From Eulemur rufifrons (Eukaryota > Chordata > Mammalia > Primates > Lemuridae), in contig NW_027182877.1 in the NCBI RefSeq assembly GCF_041146395.1, positions 298,501 to 362,500 on the forward strand: a stretch of DNA of 64,000 nucleotides. Direction: 5' to 3'. The position numbers and the translations under genes are program-made. Each line of letters opens with the position of its first letter. The stretch's first letter is position 1. Shown one piece after another: positions 10,652 through 21,985 of the stretch. The notes beneath the pieces are model-generated. The model was not told where the DNA came from, searched no databases, and saw nothing but the letters and a program-made list of their open reading frames with translations.

Positions 10652-10837
10652 GGGCACAGGACCTGTTTAATCTATGGTGAGAAGGGTGCAGAATTGGTCC
10701 CCTTGACACCACACCATCGTACCTGGGCCTTGGGCACAGACCTACATGCAGGACTCAGGCGGAGCCTCTTCTCACTCATGGCATGGCTCTATTGTAGGCT
10801 TGGTGAACTCTGAAAATGGAGGAAGTGTGAGAATTAG
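10652..10837 (+). repeat. B box B4
   Basis: Starts GGGCACAGGACCTGTTTAAT, has GACACCACACCATCGTACC and CTGGGCCTTGGGCACAG, ends GGAAGTGTGAGAATTAG. In the inverted-repeat alignment it corresponds to the B fragment at 14176-14207, so it marks where the collinear right arm ends. Confidence 0.83.
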
Positions 10838-11613
10838 GGTTATGGTTATGGTTAATTGTTTGGGGTTAGGGGTTAGGGTTTGAGTGTGGTTCAGGGGTTA
10901 GAAATTAGGAGTTAGTGTTAGTGTTAGGGTTAGGGGTTAGGGGTTAGTGTTGGTTTAGGGGCTAGGGTTAGATTCAGAGTTAGGGTTAGTGTTAGGGTTA
11001 GGGTTAGGGATTATGGTTAGGGTTAGGAATTAGGGTTAGGGTTAGGCTTAAGGGATAGGATTAGGGTAAAGGGTTAAGGCTTAGGGTTAGCATTAGGGAT
11101 TAGGGTTAGGGTTAAATGTTAGGGTTTTGGTCTGATTTAAGGGTTAGGGTGAGCGTTAACAGTTAGGGTTAAGGTTAATTGTTAGGATTGGGGGTTAGGC
11201 TTAAGGATTCGTATTAGGGTTAGGGTATAAGGGTGAGACTTATGTCTTATGGTTAGGGACAGGGCTTTTGGTTAGGGATAAGGGTTAGGAGTTAGGGTTA
11301 CTTTTAGGCATAGGGTAGGATTAGGGGTGAGGGTTAGGGTTAGGGTTAGTGTTAGGGTTGTTGGTAGTGTTAAGGTTAGGGTTAGCAGTTTAGAATTAGG
11401 GTTAGGGATTAGGTTTTATGGTTATGGCTAAGATTTAGGGTTAGAATTATGGGATAGGCGTTGTTCTCAGTGTAAGTGTTATGCATTAACTTTAGGAGAT
11501 GCGGTTAAAGTTAGGGTTACAGTGTGGTCTACATGATAAGGTGAGCAGTAGGATCAGGGTTAGGTGTTACGTTCAAGGTTAGGGTTATATGTTAGGCGTA
11601 CTTTTTATGCTTA

Positions 11614-11807
11614 GGGCACGGGCCCTGTCTGCACTAGGCGGGAGGATTAGGGGTCTAGGATTGTGGCCGAGAACTTTCTCTATCGTACACTGGGTATGGG
11701 TCCCTGGGTTTCATGCAGGACACAGTGGCAGAGCCTCTTTTCACGCATGGCATGGGAGGATTGTAGGCTTTCTAAACTCTGAGAAAGCAAGAAGTCTGAG
11801 AATTAGA
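11614..11807 (+). repeat. A box A10
   Basis: Starts GGGCACGGGCCCTGTCTGCA, with a variant middle (TTGTGGCCGAGAACTTTCTC) and the standard tail. It belongs to the segment 10838-14044 with no partner in the right arm. Confidence 0.83.
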
Positions 11808-12340
11808 TTTAGGGAGAGGATTATGGTTAGTGTTAAGGATAAAGTTTAGCATTAGGGTGAGGGCTTAGGGTTAGGGGTTAGAGTTACGGTCAGGGTTAAA
11901 GGTTAGTGTTAGGTTTAATGGTTACAGTTAGCTTTAGGGTCAAGTGTTAGGGTTAAGGTTAAGGTTAGGGGTTAGGTTTTGGTACAGGGTAAGGGTTAAC
12001 TGTTAGGTTTAGGGTTAAAGATTACGATTAGGGTTAGGTTTAAGGGTTAGTGTGAGAGTTAACGGTTAGGGTTAAGGTTAAGTGTTAGGGTTAGTGGTTA
12101 AGTTTAGGTTTAAGTGTTCGTGTTAGGTTTAGGGTTAGAGTTAAGTGTTATGGTTAGGGTTTGGGGTTAGGGTTAGGTTTAGGGTTCATCGTTAGGGTTA
12201 CGTTTAGGCATTAGGGTTATGGGTAAGGATTAGGGTAAGGGTTTAATGTTAGTGTTGGGCGTTAGGGTCAGGGCTTAAGTTTAGGGTTAAGGGTTAGTGT
12301 TAGAGTTAGCGTTAGGACTTAGATTTAGAGGTTATTTTAA

Positions 12341-12527
12341 GGGCACAGGACCTGTGTAATCTATGGTGAGAAGTGTGCAGAATGGGTCATCGCCACACCA
12401 CACCATCGTACCCTAGGCCTTGGGCCCAGACCTACATGCAGGTCTCAGGCAGAGCCTCTTCTCACGCATGGCATGGTTTTATTGTAGGCTTGGCTAACTC
12501 TGAGAATGGAGGAAGTGTGAGAATTAT
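12341..12527 (+). repeat. B box B5
   Basis: Starts GGGCACAGGACCTGTGTAAT and ends GGAAGTGTGAGAATTA. It contains CCTTGGGCCCAGACCTACAT and CACGCATGGCATGG. Part of the unpaired left-arm segment near the centre. Confidence 0.83.
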
Positions 12528-13336
12528 GGTTATGATTAGGGTTAGGTGTTTGGGGTTAGGGGTTAGTGTTCACGTGAGGGTTAGGTGTTAGGGATTAGGG
12601 GTTAGGGTTAATGTTAGCATTAGGGGTTAACGGTTAGGGTTGGGTTAGGGACTAGAGATAGATTTAGGGTTGGGGTTAGGGTTAGGGTTAGGGTTAGGGG
12701 TTAGGGTTAGGGTTAAGGGATAGGATTAGGGTTAAGGGTTAAGGCTTAGGGTTAGCATTAAGGGATAGGGTTAGGGTTAAGGGTTAGGGTTATGGTCCGA
12801 GTTAAGGGTTAGGGTGAGGGTTAACAGTTAGGGTTAGGGTTATAAGTTAGGGATAGTGTTAGGTTTAAGGTCTAGGGTTAGGGTTAGAGGTAGCTTTACT
12901 GCTAAGATTAGGTCTCGGCATTAAGGTAAGGGTTAGTGTTAGGGTTAAGGGTTAGGGTTAGGTTTAATTGTTAGGATTAGGATCAGAATTAAGGGTTAGG
13001 CTTAGGGTTAGGGGATAGGGTTAGGGTTTAGGGTAAACTTTTAAAGTTATGTTTAGGGATAAGGTTAGGGTTAGCGTTTAAGGTTAGGGTTAGTATTAGG
13101 GTTGTTTGTAGGGTTAAGGTAATGTTTAGTGGTTAGAATTAGGGTTAGGGATTAGGGGTTACTGTTATGGCTAGGAGTTAGGGTTAGAATTAAGTGATAG
13201 GGGTTGTTCTTAGCATAAGTGTTATGCATTAATGTTAGGATAAGTGGTTAAAGTTAGGTTTACGGTGAGGTTTATGTGTTAAGGTGAGCAATAGGATCAG
13301 GGTTAGAATTATGAGTGAGGGGTAGGGTTTTGCTTA

Positions 13337-13530
13337 GGGTATGGGCCCTGTCTGCCCTAGGAGTGGGATTGAGGGGGATGCGATTGTCACCAGAAACCCA
13401 CTCTATCGTACGCAGGGTATGGGCCCATGGGTTTCTTGTAGGACACTCTGGCAGAGCCTGATTTCACGCATGGTAAAGGAGGTTTGTAAGCTTTCAAATC
13501 TCTAAGAAAGTAGGACGTCTGAGAATTAGA
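13337..13530 (+). repeat. A box A11
   Basis: Opens GGGTATGGGCCCTGTCTGCC, contains GTCACCAGAAACCCACTC and a decayed core (CACGCATGGTAAAGGAGG), and ends GACGTCTGAGAATTAGA. More diverged than most A boxes. Confidence 0.8.
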
Positions 13531-13860
13531 TTTAAGGTTAGGATTATCGTTATGGTTAGGGATGAAGTTTAATCTTAGGGTGAGGGCTTCGGGTAAGGGG
13601 ATACGGTTAGTTTTAGGGTTAAAAGTTACTGTTAGGTTTAACAGTTACAGTTAGACTTAGGGTTTAGGTTTAGGGTTAGGGTTAAGCTTAGGGGTTATGG
13701 TTTGGTACAGGGTTAGGGTTAAGTGTTAGGGTTAGGGTTAAAGATCATGACAAGGGTTAGAGTTAAGGGTTAGTTTGAGTGTTAACAGTAGGGTTAAGGA
13801 TAACTTTTAGGGTTAGGGGTTAGGATTAGTGTTAGGGCTGAGATTTAGCGGTTAGTTTAA

Positions 13861-14044
13861 GGGCACAGGACCTGTTTAATCTATGGTGAGAGTGGTGCAC
13901 AGGGTCGCTGCGACACAACACCACCGTACGCTGGGCCTTGGGCCAAGACCTACATACAGGACTCAGGTGGAGCCTCTTCTCACGCATGACATGGCTGTAT
14001 TGTAGGCTTGGTTAACTCTGAGAATGGAAGAAGTGTCAGAAATC
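13861..14044 (+). repeat. B box B6, last box before the orientation switch
   Basis: Starts GGGCACAGGACCTGTTTAAT and is complete to GGAAGAAGTGTCAGAAAT. Only about 26 bp of G-rich repeat separate it from the flip to CCCTAA, so the break lies just after the box. Confidence 0.85.
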
Positions 14045-14175
14045 GGGTTAGGGCTGGCTGTAGGTGTTTTTAACCCCTAACCCTAACACTAACCCCCTAA
14101 TCCTAACCCTAACACTAACCCCAAGGTTAAATCTAACCTTAACCCCTACGACAACCCTAACCCTAACCCTAACCC
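14045..14175. other. Head-to-head orientation switch (TTAGGG to CCCTAA)
   Basis: A B box on the + strand ends near 14044, followed by about 26 bp that is still G-rich. At GTGTTTTTAACCCC (about 14064-14077) the strand bias flips and CCCTAA repeats begin. About 105 bp later a B box in the opposite orientation appears, but only its first 32 bp or so. The order is the one expected for end-to-end fusion of two chromosome ends, for a large inverted duplication, or for a false assembly join. No long exact telomere tract sits at the switch. Confidence 0.9.
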
Positions 14176-14207
14176 CTCTCACTGTAGAATAAACAGGTCC
14201 TGTGCCC
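14176..14207 (-). repeat. B box fragment B7, truncated at the centre
   Basis: On the minus strand it begins GGGCACAGGACCTGTTTATT, continues through CTACAGTGAGAG and then stops; the remaining 150 bp or so of a B box are replaced by degenerate repeat. The usual B upstream flank (TTAGATTTAGTGGTTAATTT on the minus strand) is intact on its right side. Confidence 0.75.
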
Positions 14208-14733
14208 TTAAATTAACCACTAAATCTAAGCCCTAACATCAACCCTAACCTCTGACCCTAAACCTAAGCCCTGAGCCTAAAGCCCAACACTAACTCTAAA
14301 CTCTTACCCTAAAGCTAATCCCTAACCCTAATGCTAACCTCTAAACGTAACCCTAACTGTGAACCCTAAACCTAACCCTAACCTCGAGCGCTAACCATAG
14401 CACTTAACTCTAACCCTAAACCTAACATGAACCCTTAATCCTAACACTAACCCTAACCCTAACTCTTAACTTTAACCTTGACTGTTAACCCTCACACTAA
14501 CCTTTAAACCTAACCTTAATCGTAATCTTTAACCCTAAACCTAATATTTAACCCTAATCCTGTACCAAACCCTAAACCCTAACCTTAAACCTAACCATAA
14601 ACCTTAACCCTGAACCTAACTGTAACGGTTAAAACTAAGAGTAACCTGTAACGCTACCCGTAACCCCTAACTCTAAGCCTTCACCCTAATACTAACCTTG
14701 ATCCTTAACCCGAACCCTAACCCTAACCCTAAA

Positions 14734-14933
14734 TCTAATTCTCAGTCTTCTTGCTTTCTTAGAGTTTAGAAAGCCTACAATCCTCCCATGCCATGCGTGA
14801 AAGGAGGCTCTTCCACTGTGTCCTGAATGAACCGCTGGGGCCCATAACCAGAGTACGATAGAGTGGGTTCCTGGTGACAATCCCAGCCCCCTAACCCCCC
14901 CCCCCCCGCCTAATGCAGACAAGGCCCGTGCCC
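14734..14933 (-). repeat. A box A12 with 13-C run
   Basis: Minus-strand A box with the standard tail and GTCACCAGGAACCCACTC. It contains an uninterrupted run of 13 C (14895-14907; G on the box strand), the longest homopolymer I found. Small changes occur around CATTCAGGACACAGTGG. Confidence 0.82.
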
Positions 14934-16095
14934 TAAGCATAAACTCTACACCTCACCCAAAACTCTAACCCTGAAAATAACATTTAACCCTGATTCTATT
15001 GCTCACCTTAGAATGTAAACCTCACTGTAACCTGAACTTTAACCTCTTATCCTAACGTTAATGCATAACACTTACCCTGAGATTAACCCCTATCCCATAA
15101 TTCTAACCCTATCTCCTAGTCATAACTGTGACAACTAATCCCTAACCCTAATTCTAAACCACTAACACTAACTGTTACCCTACGTAGTTACTGTTACGGT
15201 AACCTACTGTTACCCTAACACTGAACCTAACCCTTACTCCTAACGCCAAAGCTATGGCTAAAAATAATGCTAACCCTTGACCCTTTACCCTAACTCCTAA
15301 CCCTAACCCTAACCCTAACCCAACCTTAGCTCTTAACCCTAACCCTAAACCTTACCCTGACGCCTAGACCTAACACTAACACTAAACTAACACCTAACCC
15401 TAATCATAACCCCTAAAGCTAATCCTAACCCTGAACCCTAAACCTAACTCTAACACTTAATACTAACTATATCCCTAACCCCTAACCCCAACCCTAACCC
15501 TAACCGTTAACCCTCACCCTAACCCTTAAACCGGACCCTAACACTAAATCTTAACCCTAAAGCTACGCCCAACCCTTAACCATAATCCTATCCCTTAACC
15601 CTAAACCTAACCCCTAACCCTAAACCTAACACTAACCCCAATCCTAATTCTAACCATAGCCCTTAATACATCACTACGCCTAACCCCTAACCCTAACCCT
15701 AACCCCTAATGCTAACCCTAACACTGAACCCTAAACCTAACCCTATCCCTAACCCTTAAACATAACTCTATCCCTAACCAATAATCCTAAGCCTAATCTT
15801 TAACCCTCACCCTAGAGCTTAACTCAAACCGTAACCCTAAGCCTAAACCCCAACCCTAACACTTAACACAAACCCTAAGCCTAAACACTTAACGCCAATC
15901 CTATCCTTTAACCCTAACACTAACCCTGATGCCTAATCCTAACCCTAACACTAACCCCAACCATAAATCTAACCCTAGCCCCTAACGCAAAACTAACCCC
16001 TAACCCTAACACTAACCCTAAATCCTAGTCCCTAACCACTAAACCTCACTTGAACCCTAACCCCTAACACCAAACCCTTAACCCTAACCATAACC

Positions 16096-16282
16096 CTATT
16101 TCTCACACTACTTCCATTCTCAGAGTTAACCAAGCCTAAAATACAACCATGCAATGCGTGAGTAGAGTTTCCGCATGAGTCCTGCAAGTAGGTCTGGGCC
16201 AAAGGCCCAGGATCCGATGGTGTAGTGTCGCATGGAAACATTCTGCACCCTTCTCACCATAGATTACACAGGTCCTGTACCC
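16096..16282 (-). repeat. B box B8
   Basis: Minus-strand B box with a perfect 7-bp inverted repeat, CTGGGCC-AAA-GGCCCAG, at 16194-16210. The start is altered to GGGTACAGGACCTGTGTAAT. It pairs by order with B3. Confidence 0.82.
16194..16210. other. Short perfect inverted repeat in B box B8
   Basis: CTGGGCC-AAA-GGCCCAG, a 7-bp stem with a 3-base loop. Other B boxes carry weaker forms (for example CTGGGCCTTGGGCCCAG-like sequence in B3-B6), so it may be a preserved feature of the box or chance in GC-rich sequence. No function is inferred. Confidence 0.6.
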
Positions 16283-16801
16283 TTAAACTAACCGCCAAAT
16301 CAAAGCCCAAACACTGACCCTAACCCCTAACCCTACCTAAGCCCTGACCCTAATGCCCAACACTAACACTAAACGCTTACCCTAAACCTAACCCCTAAAT
16401 GTAACCTTAACCATGAACCCTAAACCTAACCCAAACCCCTAACCCTAACCATAACACTTAACTCTAACCCTAAACCTAACATGAACACTTAACCCTAACC
16501 CTAACCCATAAACCTAACACTTAACCTTAACCCTAACCGTTAACCCTCACACTAAACCTTAACCCTAACCCTAATCCTAATCTTTGAGCCTAAACCTAGC
16601 ACTTAACCCTTACCCTGTACCAAAACCTAACCCCTAATCTTAACCCTAAGCTTAAACCTTAAAGCTTAACCCTAAACCTAACTGTAACTGTTAAACCTAA
16701 CACTAACCTTTAACCCTGACCCTAACTGAAACCCCTAACCCTAAGCCCTCACCATAACAGTAACCTATATTGCTAACCCTAACCCTAATCCTAGCCCTAA
16801 A

Positions 16802-16993
16802 TTTAATTCTCAGACTTCTTGCTTTCTCAGAGTTTACAAAGCCTACAATCCTCCCATGCCATGTGTAGAAGGAGGCTTGGCCACTGTGTCCGGCATGAAA
16901 CCAAGGGGCCCATACCCAGTGTATGATAGAGTGGCTTCCGGCATCTATCCCAGCCCTCTAAGCCCCCTCCTAGAGCAGAGAGGGCTCGTGATA
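16802..16993 (-). repeat. A box A13, diverged
   Basis: The tail and CATGGCATGGGAGGATTGT core are intact on the minus strand. The 5' half has drifted (it ends in GGGCTCGTGATAT on the + strand, and the AACCCACTC region is shortened). It pairs by order with A7. Confidence 0.78.
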
Positions 16994-17851
16994 TAAGCAT
17001 AAACACTACCCCTCACCCATAACCCTAACCCTGAACATCACAGCTCACCCTGATACTATTGCTCACCTTAACACATCAACCTCACCATAACTCTAACTTG
17101 AACCTGTTATCCTAACGTTAATGCATAAGACTTACCCTAAGAACAACCCCTATCCCTTAATTCTAACCCTAACTCCTAGCCACAATTGTAACACCTAATC
17201 CCTAAGGCTAATTCAAAACTGCTAAACATTACCTTATCCCTACAAACTAACCCTAACCCTAACCGCTAACCCTAACCGTACACCTAAAAATAACCGTAAC
17301 ACTTGACACTTAACCCTAACCCTTAACCCTGATCCTAATCCTAACAATTAAACCTAACCCTAACTCTTAAGCCTAACACTAACACGTACCCTAATGCCTA
17401 GACCTAACCCTAAGAGTAAACGTAACCCCTAACCCTAACCCTAATCCCTAATGCTAACCCTAACACTGAACCCTAATCCTAAGCCTTAAACCTAACTCTA
17501 TCCTTAACCCATAACCCTAGCCCTAACCGTTAACCCCACACTAACCCTTAACTCGAACTGTAACCCTAACCCTTAAAACTAAACCTAACACTTAACGCTA
17601 ACCCTAAGCCTTAACGCTTAACCCTTATCCTATCCCTTAACCCTAACTCTAACCCATAACGCTAACCCTAACCCCACTCTAAATCTAACCCTAGCCCCTA
17701 ACCCAACCCTAACCCCTAAGCCCTAACCCTATCACTAAACCCAACACCTACTCCCTAACCCCTAATCCTCACTTGAAGCTTAAGCCCTAACCCTAAGCCC
17801 TCTCCCTGACTAATCTTCATCCCTAACCCTAACCATAATCCTAACCCTAAA

Positions 17852-18045
17852 TCTAATTCTCAGACTTCTTGCTATCTCAGAGTTTTAAAAGCCTACAATT
17901 CTCCAAAGCCATGCGTGAAAGCTGGCTCTGCCACAGTGTCCTGCATGAAACCCAGGAGCCCATACTCTGTGCACAATAGAGTGGGTTCCCGGGGACAATC
18001 ACAGCCCCCTAACTCCCCCTGCTAGTGCTGACAGGGCCCATGCCC
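17852..18045 (-). repeat. A box A14
   Basis: Minus-strand A box with b-like GCTTTTAAAACTCTGAG and CATGGCTTTGGAGAATTG, and a GTCCCCGGGAACCCACTC middle. It mixes features of the a and b subtypes, so it may be a recombinant or an ancestral form. Pairs with A6. Confidence 0.8.
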
Positions 18046-18860
18046 TAAGCAAAAACCCTGCACCTCACCCATAACCCTAACCCTGAACATAACACCTAAC
18101 CCTGATGTTATTGTTCACCTTAACACGTAAACCTCACTGTAACCCTAACTTTAACCCCTATCCTAATGTTATTGCATAACACTTACCCTAAGAACAAACC
18201 CTATCCCTTAATTCTAAGCCTAACTCCTAGCATAACCGTAACACTTAATCCCTAACCTTAATTCTAAACTGCTAAACATTACCTTCACCCTACAAACAAC
18301 CCTAACACTAACCCTAACTCTAACCGCTAACCCTAACCCTAACCATTACCCTGATCATAATCCTAACAATTAAACCTAACCCTAATTCTTAACCCTAACA
18401 CGAACCATTACCATAATGCCTAGACCTAACCCTAACTGTAACCCTAACCCCTAACCCTAACCCTAACCGCTAATGCTAACCCTAACCCCGAACCCTAAAC
18501 CTAACCCTAACCCTATCCCTTAAACCTATTACTATCCCTAAACCATTACCCTAATCGCAACTGTTAACCCTCACTCTCACCCTTAACTTGGACCGAAACC
18601 CTAACCCTTAACCCTAACCTTAACCCTTACTGCTAATCTTAAGCCTTCACCCTTTACCTTAATCCTATCTTGTAAGCCTAACCCTAACGCTGACCCCTAA
18701 CCCACCTGAACATTAACCCTAAACCTAAATCTAACGCTAGCCCCTTACAAAAACCTAACACCTAACCCCTGACACACTAATCCTAACTTCTAATTCCTAA
18801 CCACTAAACTTCACTCAAACCCAAACCTCTAACCCCAAACACATAACCCTAACCATAACC

Positions 18861-19046
18861 CTAATTCTCACACTTCCTTCGTTCTCAGAGTTGACCAAGC
18901 CTACAATAGAGCCATGCCACGAGTGAGAAGAGGCTCTGCCTGAGTCCTGCATGTAGGTCTGGGCCCAAGGCCCAAGTACGATGGTGTGGTGTTGAGGCGA
19001 CCCAGTCTGCACCCTTCCCACCATAGATTAAACAGAGCATGTGCCC
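18861..19046 (-). repeat. B box B9
   Basis: Minus-strand B box ending (in + coordinates) at GTGCCC 19041-19046. The usual AGGACCTG near its start is changed to ATGCTCTG. It carries CTTGGGCCCAGACCTACATG. Pairs with B2. Confidence 0.82.
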
Positions 19047-19560
19047 TTAAACTAACCACTAAATCTAAGCCCTAACACTAAACCTAAATCCTAACCCTAA
19101 ACCTCGGCCCTTATCCTAACGCCCAACAGTAACACTAAACACTCGCCCTAAACTTAACCCGTAACCCGAACCCCTAAATGTAACCCTAACCATGAACCCT
19201 AAACCTAACCCTAACCTCTAGCCATAACCATAACACTTAACTCTAAACCTAAATGTTACACGAAGCCTTATTCCTAACCCTAAGCCCAACCCTAACACTT
19301 AATCTTGAACCTTACCATTAACCCTCACACTAACCCTTAACCCTAACCCTAATCCTAATCTTTAACCATAAAGCTAACACTGAAGCCTAACCCTGTGCCA
19401 AACGATAAAACCAAACCTTAACCCTAACCCTGAAACTTAACCATAAACGTAACTGTAACTGTTAAAAATAACACAAACCTTAAACCCTAACCCCTAACCC
19501 TAAGAGCCCACCCTAACACTAATCTTCCTCGCTAAACATTACCATAATCCTACCCCTAAA

Positions 19561-19759
19561 TCTAATTGTCAGACTTCTTGCTTTCTCAGAGTTTAGAAAG
19601 CCTAAAATCCTCCCATGCCATGAGTAAAAGGGGGCTCTACCACTGTGTCCTGCATGAAACCCAGGAGCCCATATCCAGCGTACGATAGAGTGGGTTCCCG
19701 GGGACAATCCCATCCCCCTAACCCGAGCCCCCCGCCAAGTGCAGACAGGGCCTGTACGC
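19561..19759 (-). repeat. A box A15, subtype a
   Basis: Carries CTACCACTGTGTCCTGCATG on the + strand where the amplified a boxes read CTGCAGCTCTCTCTTGCATG. It is therefore closer to left-arm A2 than to the array copies, and shows the pre-amplification state. Confidence 0.83.
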
Positions 19760-20092
19760 TAAGTATAAACACTACCCCTAACAGATAACCCTCACCCTGA
19801 ATATAACACCTGACCCTGATCCTATTGCTCACCTTAAAACATAAACCTCCCCGTAACCCTAACTTATCCCCTTATCTTAACCTTAATGCATAACACCCTG
19901 AGAAGAAGCCCCATCCCATAATTCTAATCCTAATCCCCAGCCATAACCATAAGACCTCATCCCTAATTCTAAAATGCCAACCCTAAACTTCACCCTACAA
20001 ACAACCCTAACCCTAACCCTAACCTCTAACCCTAAGCCCTCACCCTATCACTAATCTTCATCCCTAAACCGTACCGTAATCCTAACCCGAAA

Positions 20093-20286
20093 TCTAATTC
20101 TCAGACTTCTTGCTTTCTCAGAGTTTTGAAAGCCTACAATCCTACTAAGCCATGCATGAAAGCCCGCTCTGCCACAGTGTCCTGCAAGAAACCCAGAGGC
20201 CCATACACAGCGTAAGATAGAGTGGGTTCCCAGCGACCACAACCGACCCCTAACTTCGATTCCTAGGGCATACAGGGCCCATGCCC
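20093..20286 (-). repeat. A box A16, subtype b
   Basis: Has CAGACTTCTTGCTTTCTCAG on the + strand, retaining the three bases lost in every b box of the 3433-bp array. Pairs with A4. Confidence 0.83.
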
Positions 20287-21076
20287 TAAGCATAAACACT
20301 ACCCCTCACCCATAACCCTAACCCAGAACATAACACCTAACCCTGATCCTACTGCTCACCTTAACACGTAAACCTCACCGTAACCCTAATTTTAACCCCA
20401 TATCGTAACGTTAATGCATGACACCCTGAGAACAAGCCCTATACTGTAATTCTAACCCTAACTCCTAGCCATAACCATAACACCTAATCTCTAATTCTGA
20501 AACACCAACCCTAACCTTAACCCTACCAACAACACTAACACTAACCCTAACCACTTACCCTAACCCTACGCCTAAAAATAACCGTAACCGTTGATCCTTA
20601 GTCATAACCCCTAACCTTAATCCTAACCCTTAACCCTAATCCCAATCCTAACCATTAAACATAACCCCAACCCTTAACCCTAACTCTAACCTTTACCTTA
20701 ATGCCTAGAGTTCTAACCCCAACACTGACCTACAGTTAGAAGTAACACAAACCCATAATGCTAACCTTAAACCTGAACAATAAACCTAATCCTTAACCAT
20801 AACACCCTAACCCTAACCCTAACCCTTAACCCTGACCCTAACCCTAAACCTTAACCCTAACCCTGAACCCTAACCCTAAGCCTACCCTTAACCCTAACCC
20901 TATCCATTAACCCTAACCACTAACGATAACACTAACCCCAACCCTAAACCTACCCCTGGCCCCCTAACCCAGAATTAACACCGAACCCGTAACACTAACT
21001 CTACTCCTAACCACTAGCACCTAACCATGACTCGAAACCTAACCCCTAACTCGAAACCCCTAACCCCAACCCTAAC

Positions 21077-21263
21077 CTTAATTCTCACACTACTTCCATT
21101 CCCGAGTGAAGCAAGCCTACAATACAGCAATGCCATGTGTGAGATGAGGCTCCGCCTGAGTCCTGCATGTAGGTCTTGTCCCAGGGCCCAGGGAATGATG
21201 TTGTGCTTTCGTGGTGACTCCGACGGCACCCCTCTCACCGTAGATTAACCAGGTCCTGTGCCC
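21077..21263 (-). repeat. B box B10
   Basis: Minus-strand B box of the B1/B11 version with GGAGTCACCACGAAAGCAC. Its short + strand open frame (21027-21248) is simply the antisense of the box. Confidence 0.83.
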
Positions 21264-21788
21264 TTAAACTGACCGCTAAATCTAAGCCCTACCACCAACC
21301 CTAACCCCTGACCCTGAACCTAAGCCCCGAGCCTAAAGCCCAACACTAACTCTAAACCCTTACCCTAAACCTAATCCCTAACCCTAATGCTAACCCCTAA
21401 ACGTAACCCTAACCGTGGACAGTAAACCTAACCCTAACCTCTAACACAAACCCTAACACATAACTCTAACCCTAAAACTAACCCTAACCCTTAACCCTAA
21501 ACCTAAACCCTAACCCTAACCCTTAACCTTAATCTTAACCGTTAACTCTCATGCTAACCTTTAATCCTAACTCTAATCCTAATCTTCAAACCTAAACCTA
21601 ACACAACCCTAACCCTGTACCAAAACCTAACCCCTCATCTTAACCCTATCCGCAAACCTCAACCCCAAAATGAACTGTAACCGTTAAACCTAACAGTAAC
21701 CTTAAACCGTAACCCTAATCTGTAACCCTATCCCCTCACCATAACACTACACTTCATCCTGAACCCTAACCATAATCCTAACCCTAAA

Positions 21789-21985
21789 TCTAATTCTCAG
21801 ACTTCTTGCTTTCTTAGAGTTTAGAAAGCCTGCAATCCTCCCATGCCATGTGTGAAAGGAGGCTCTACCACTGTGTCCTGCATGAAACCCACGGGCCCAT
21901 ACCCAGAGTCCGATACAGTGGGTTCCCGGTGACAATCCCAGCCCCCTAACCTCCCCCCAGCTTAATGCCGACAGGGCCCATGCGC
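21789..21985 (-). repeat. A box A17, subtype c
   Basis: Nearly the same as the c boxes of the array, differing at sites such as CTCCCATGCC (array CTCCCGTGCC) and CACGGGCCCA (array CACGGGCGCA). It lies within the stretch that is already about 99% like the array. Confidence 0.84.

Larger units (their letters stand above)
858..10684 (+). repeat. Left arm of large imperfect inverted repeat
   Basis: Box order here is A1(b) A2(a) A3(c) B1 A4(b) A5(a) B2 A6 A7 B3 A9 B4. Read on the minus strand, 23684 down to 14176 gives the same order: A19 A18 A17 B10 A16 A15 B9 A14 A13 B8 A12 and a truncated B. Start-to-start spacings agree well in the outer part (A3-B1 747 against 722; B1-A4 1004 against 977; A4-A5 525 against 527; A5-B2 703 against 713) and less well toward the centre, where I infer insertions and deletions. 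By eye the A1 and A19 boxes are about 95% alike. Confidence 0.8.
1..14070 (+). repeat. Degenerate TTAGGG telomere-derived array, left arm
   Basis: Almost every stretch between the boxes reads as TTAGGG with frequent single-base changes or one-base gains and losses (TTAAGGG, TTAGGGG, TTACGG, TTAGTG). The + strand is strongly G and T rich. Exact runs reach only about three to four units (for example near 1117-1140, 7927-7950 and 12680-12700). Boxes of 185-200 bp with mixed composition interrupt it 17 times, plus truncated or missing ones. The spacers are not random: the same substitution pattern recurs beside the same box type, so they are old duplicated modules rather than freshly made telomere. 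No RNA gene, transposon or protein gene was seen. Confidence 0.95.

Noticed and set aside
14045..14175. The human 2q13 fusion site
   Set aside because: The orientation is similar, but the boxes and flanks do not match human subtelomeric sequence that I recognise, and exact telomere tracts are lacking.
21027..21248. Opposite-strand open frame over B box B10
   Set aside because: It is the antisense of the B box and CCCTAA repeat (LTPTLTLILTL-type residues); no counterpart stays open in the 3433-bp units.
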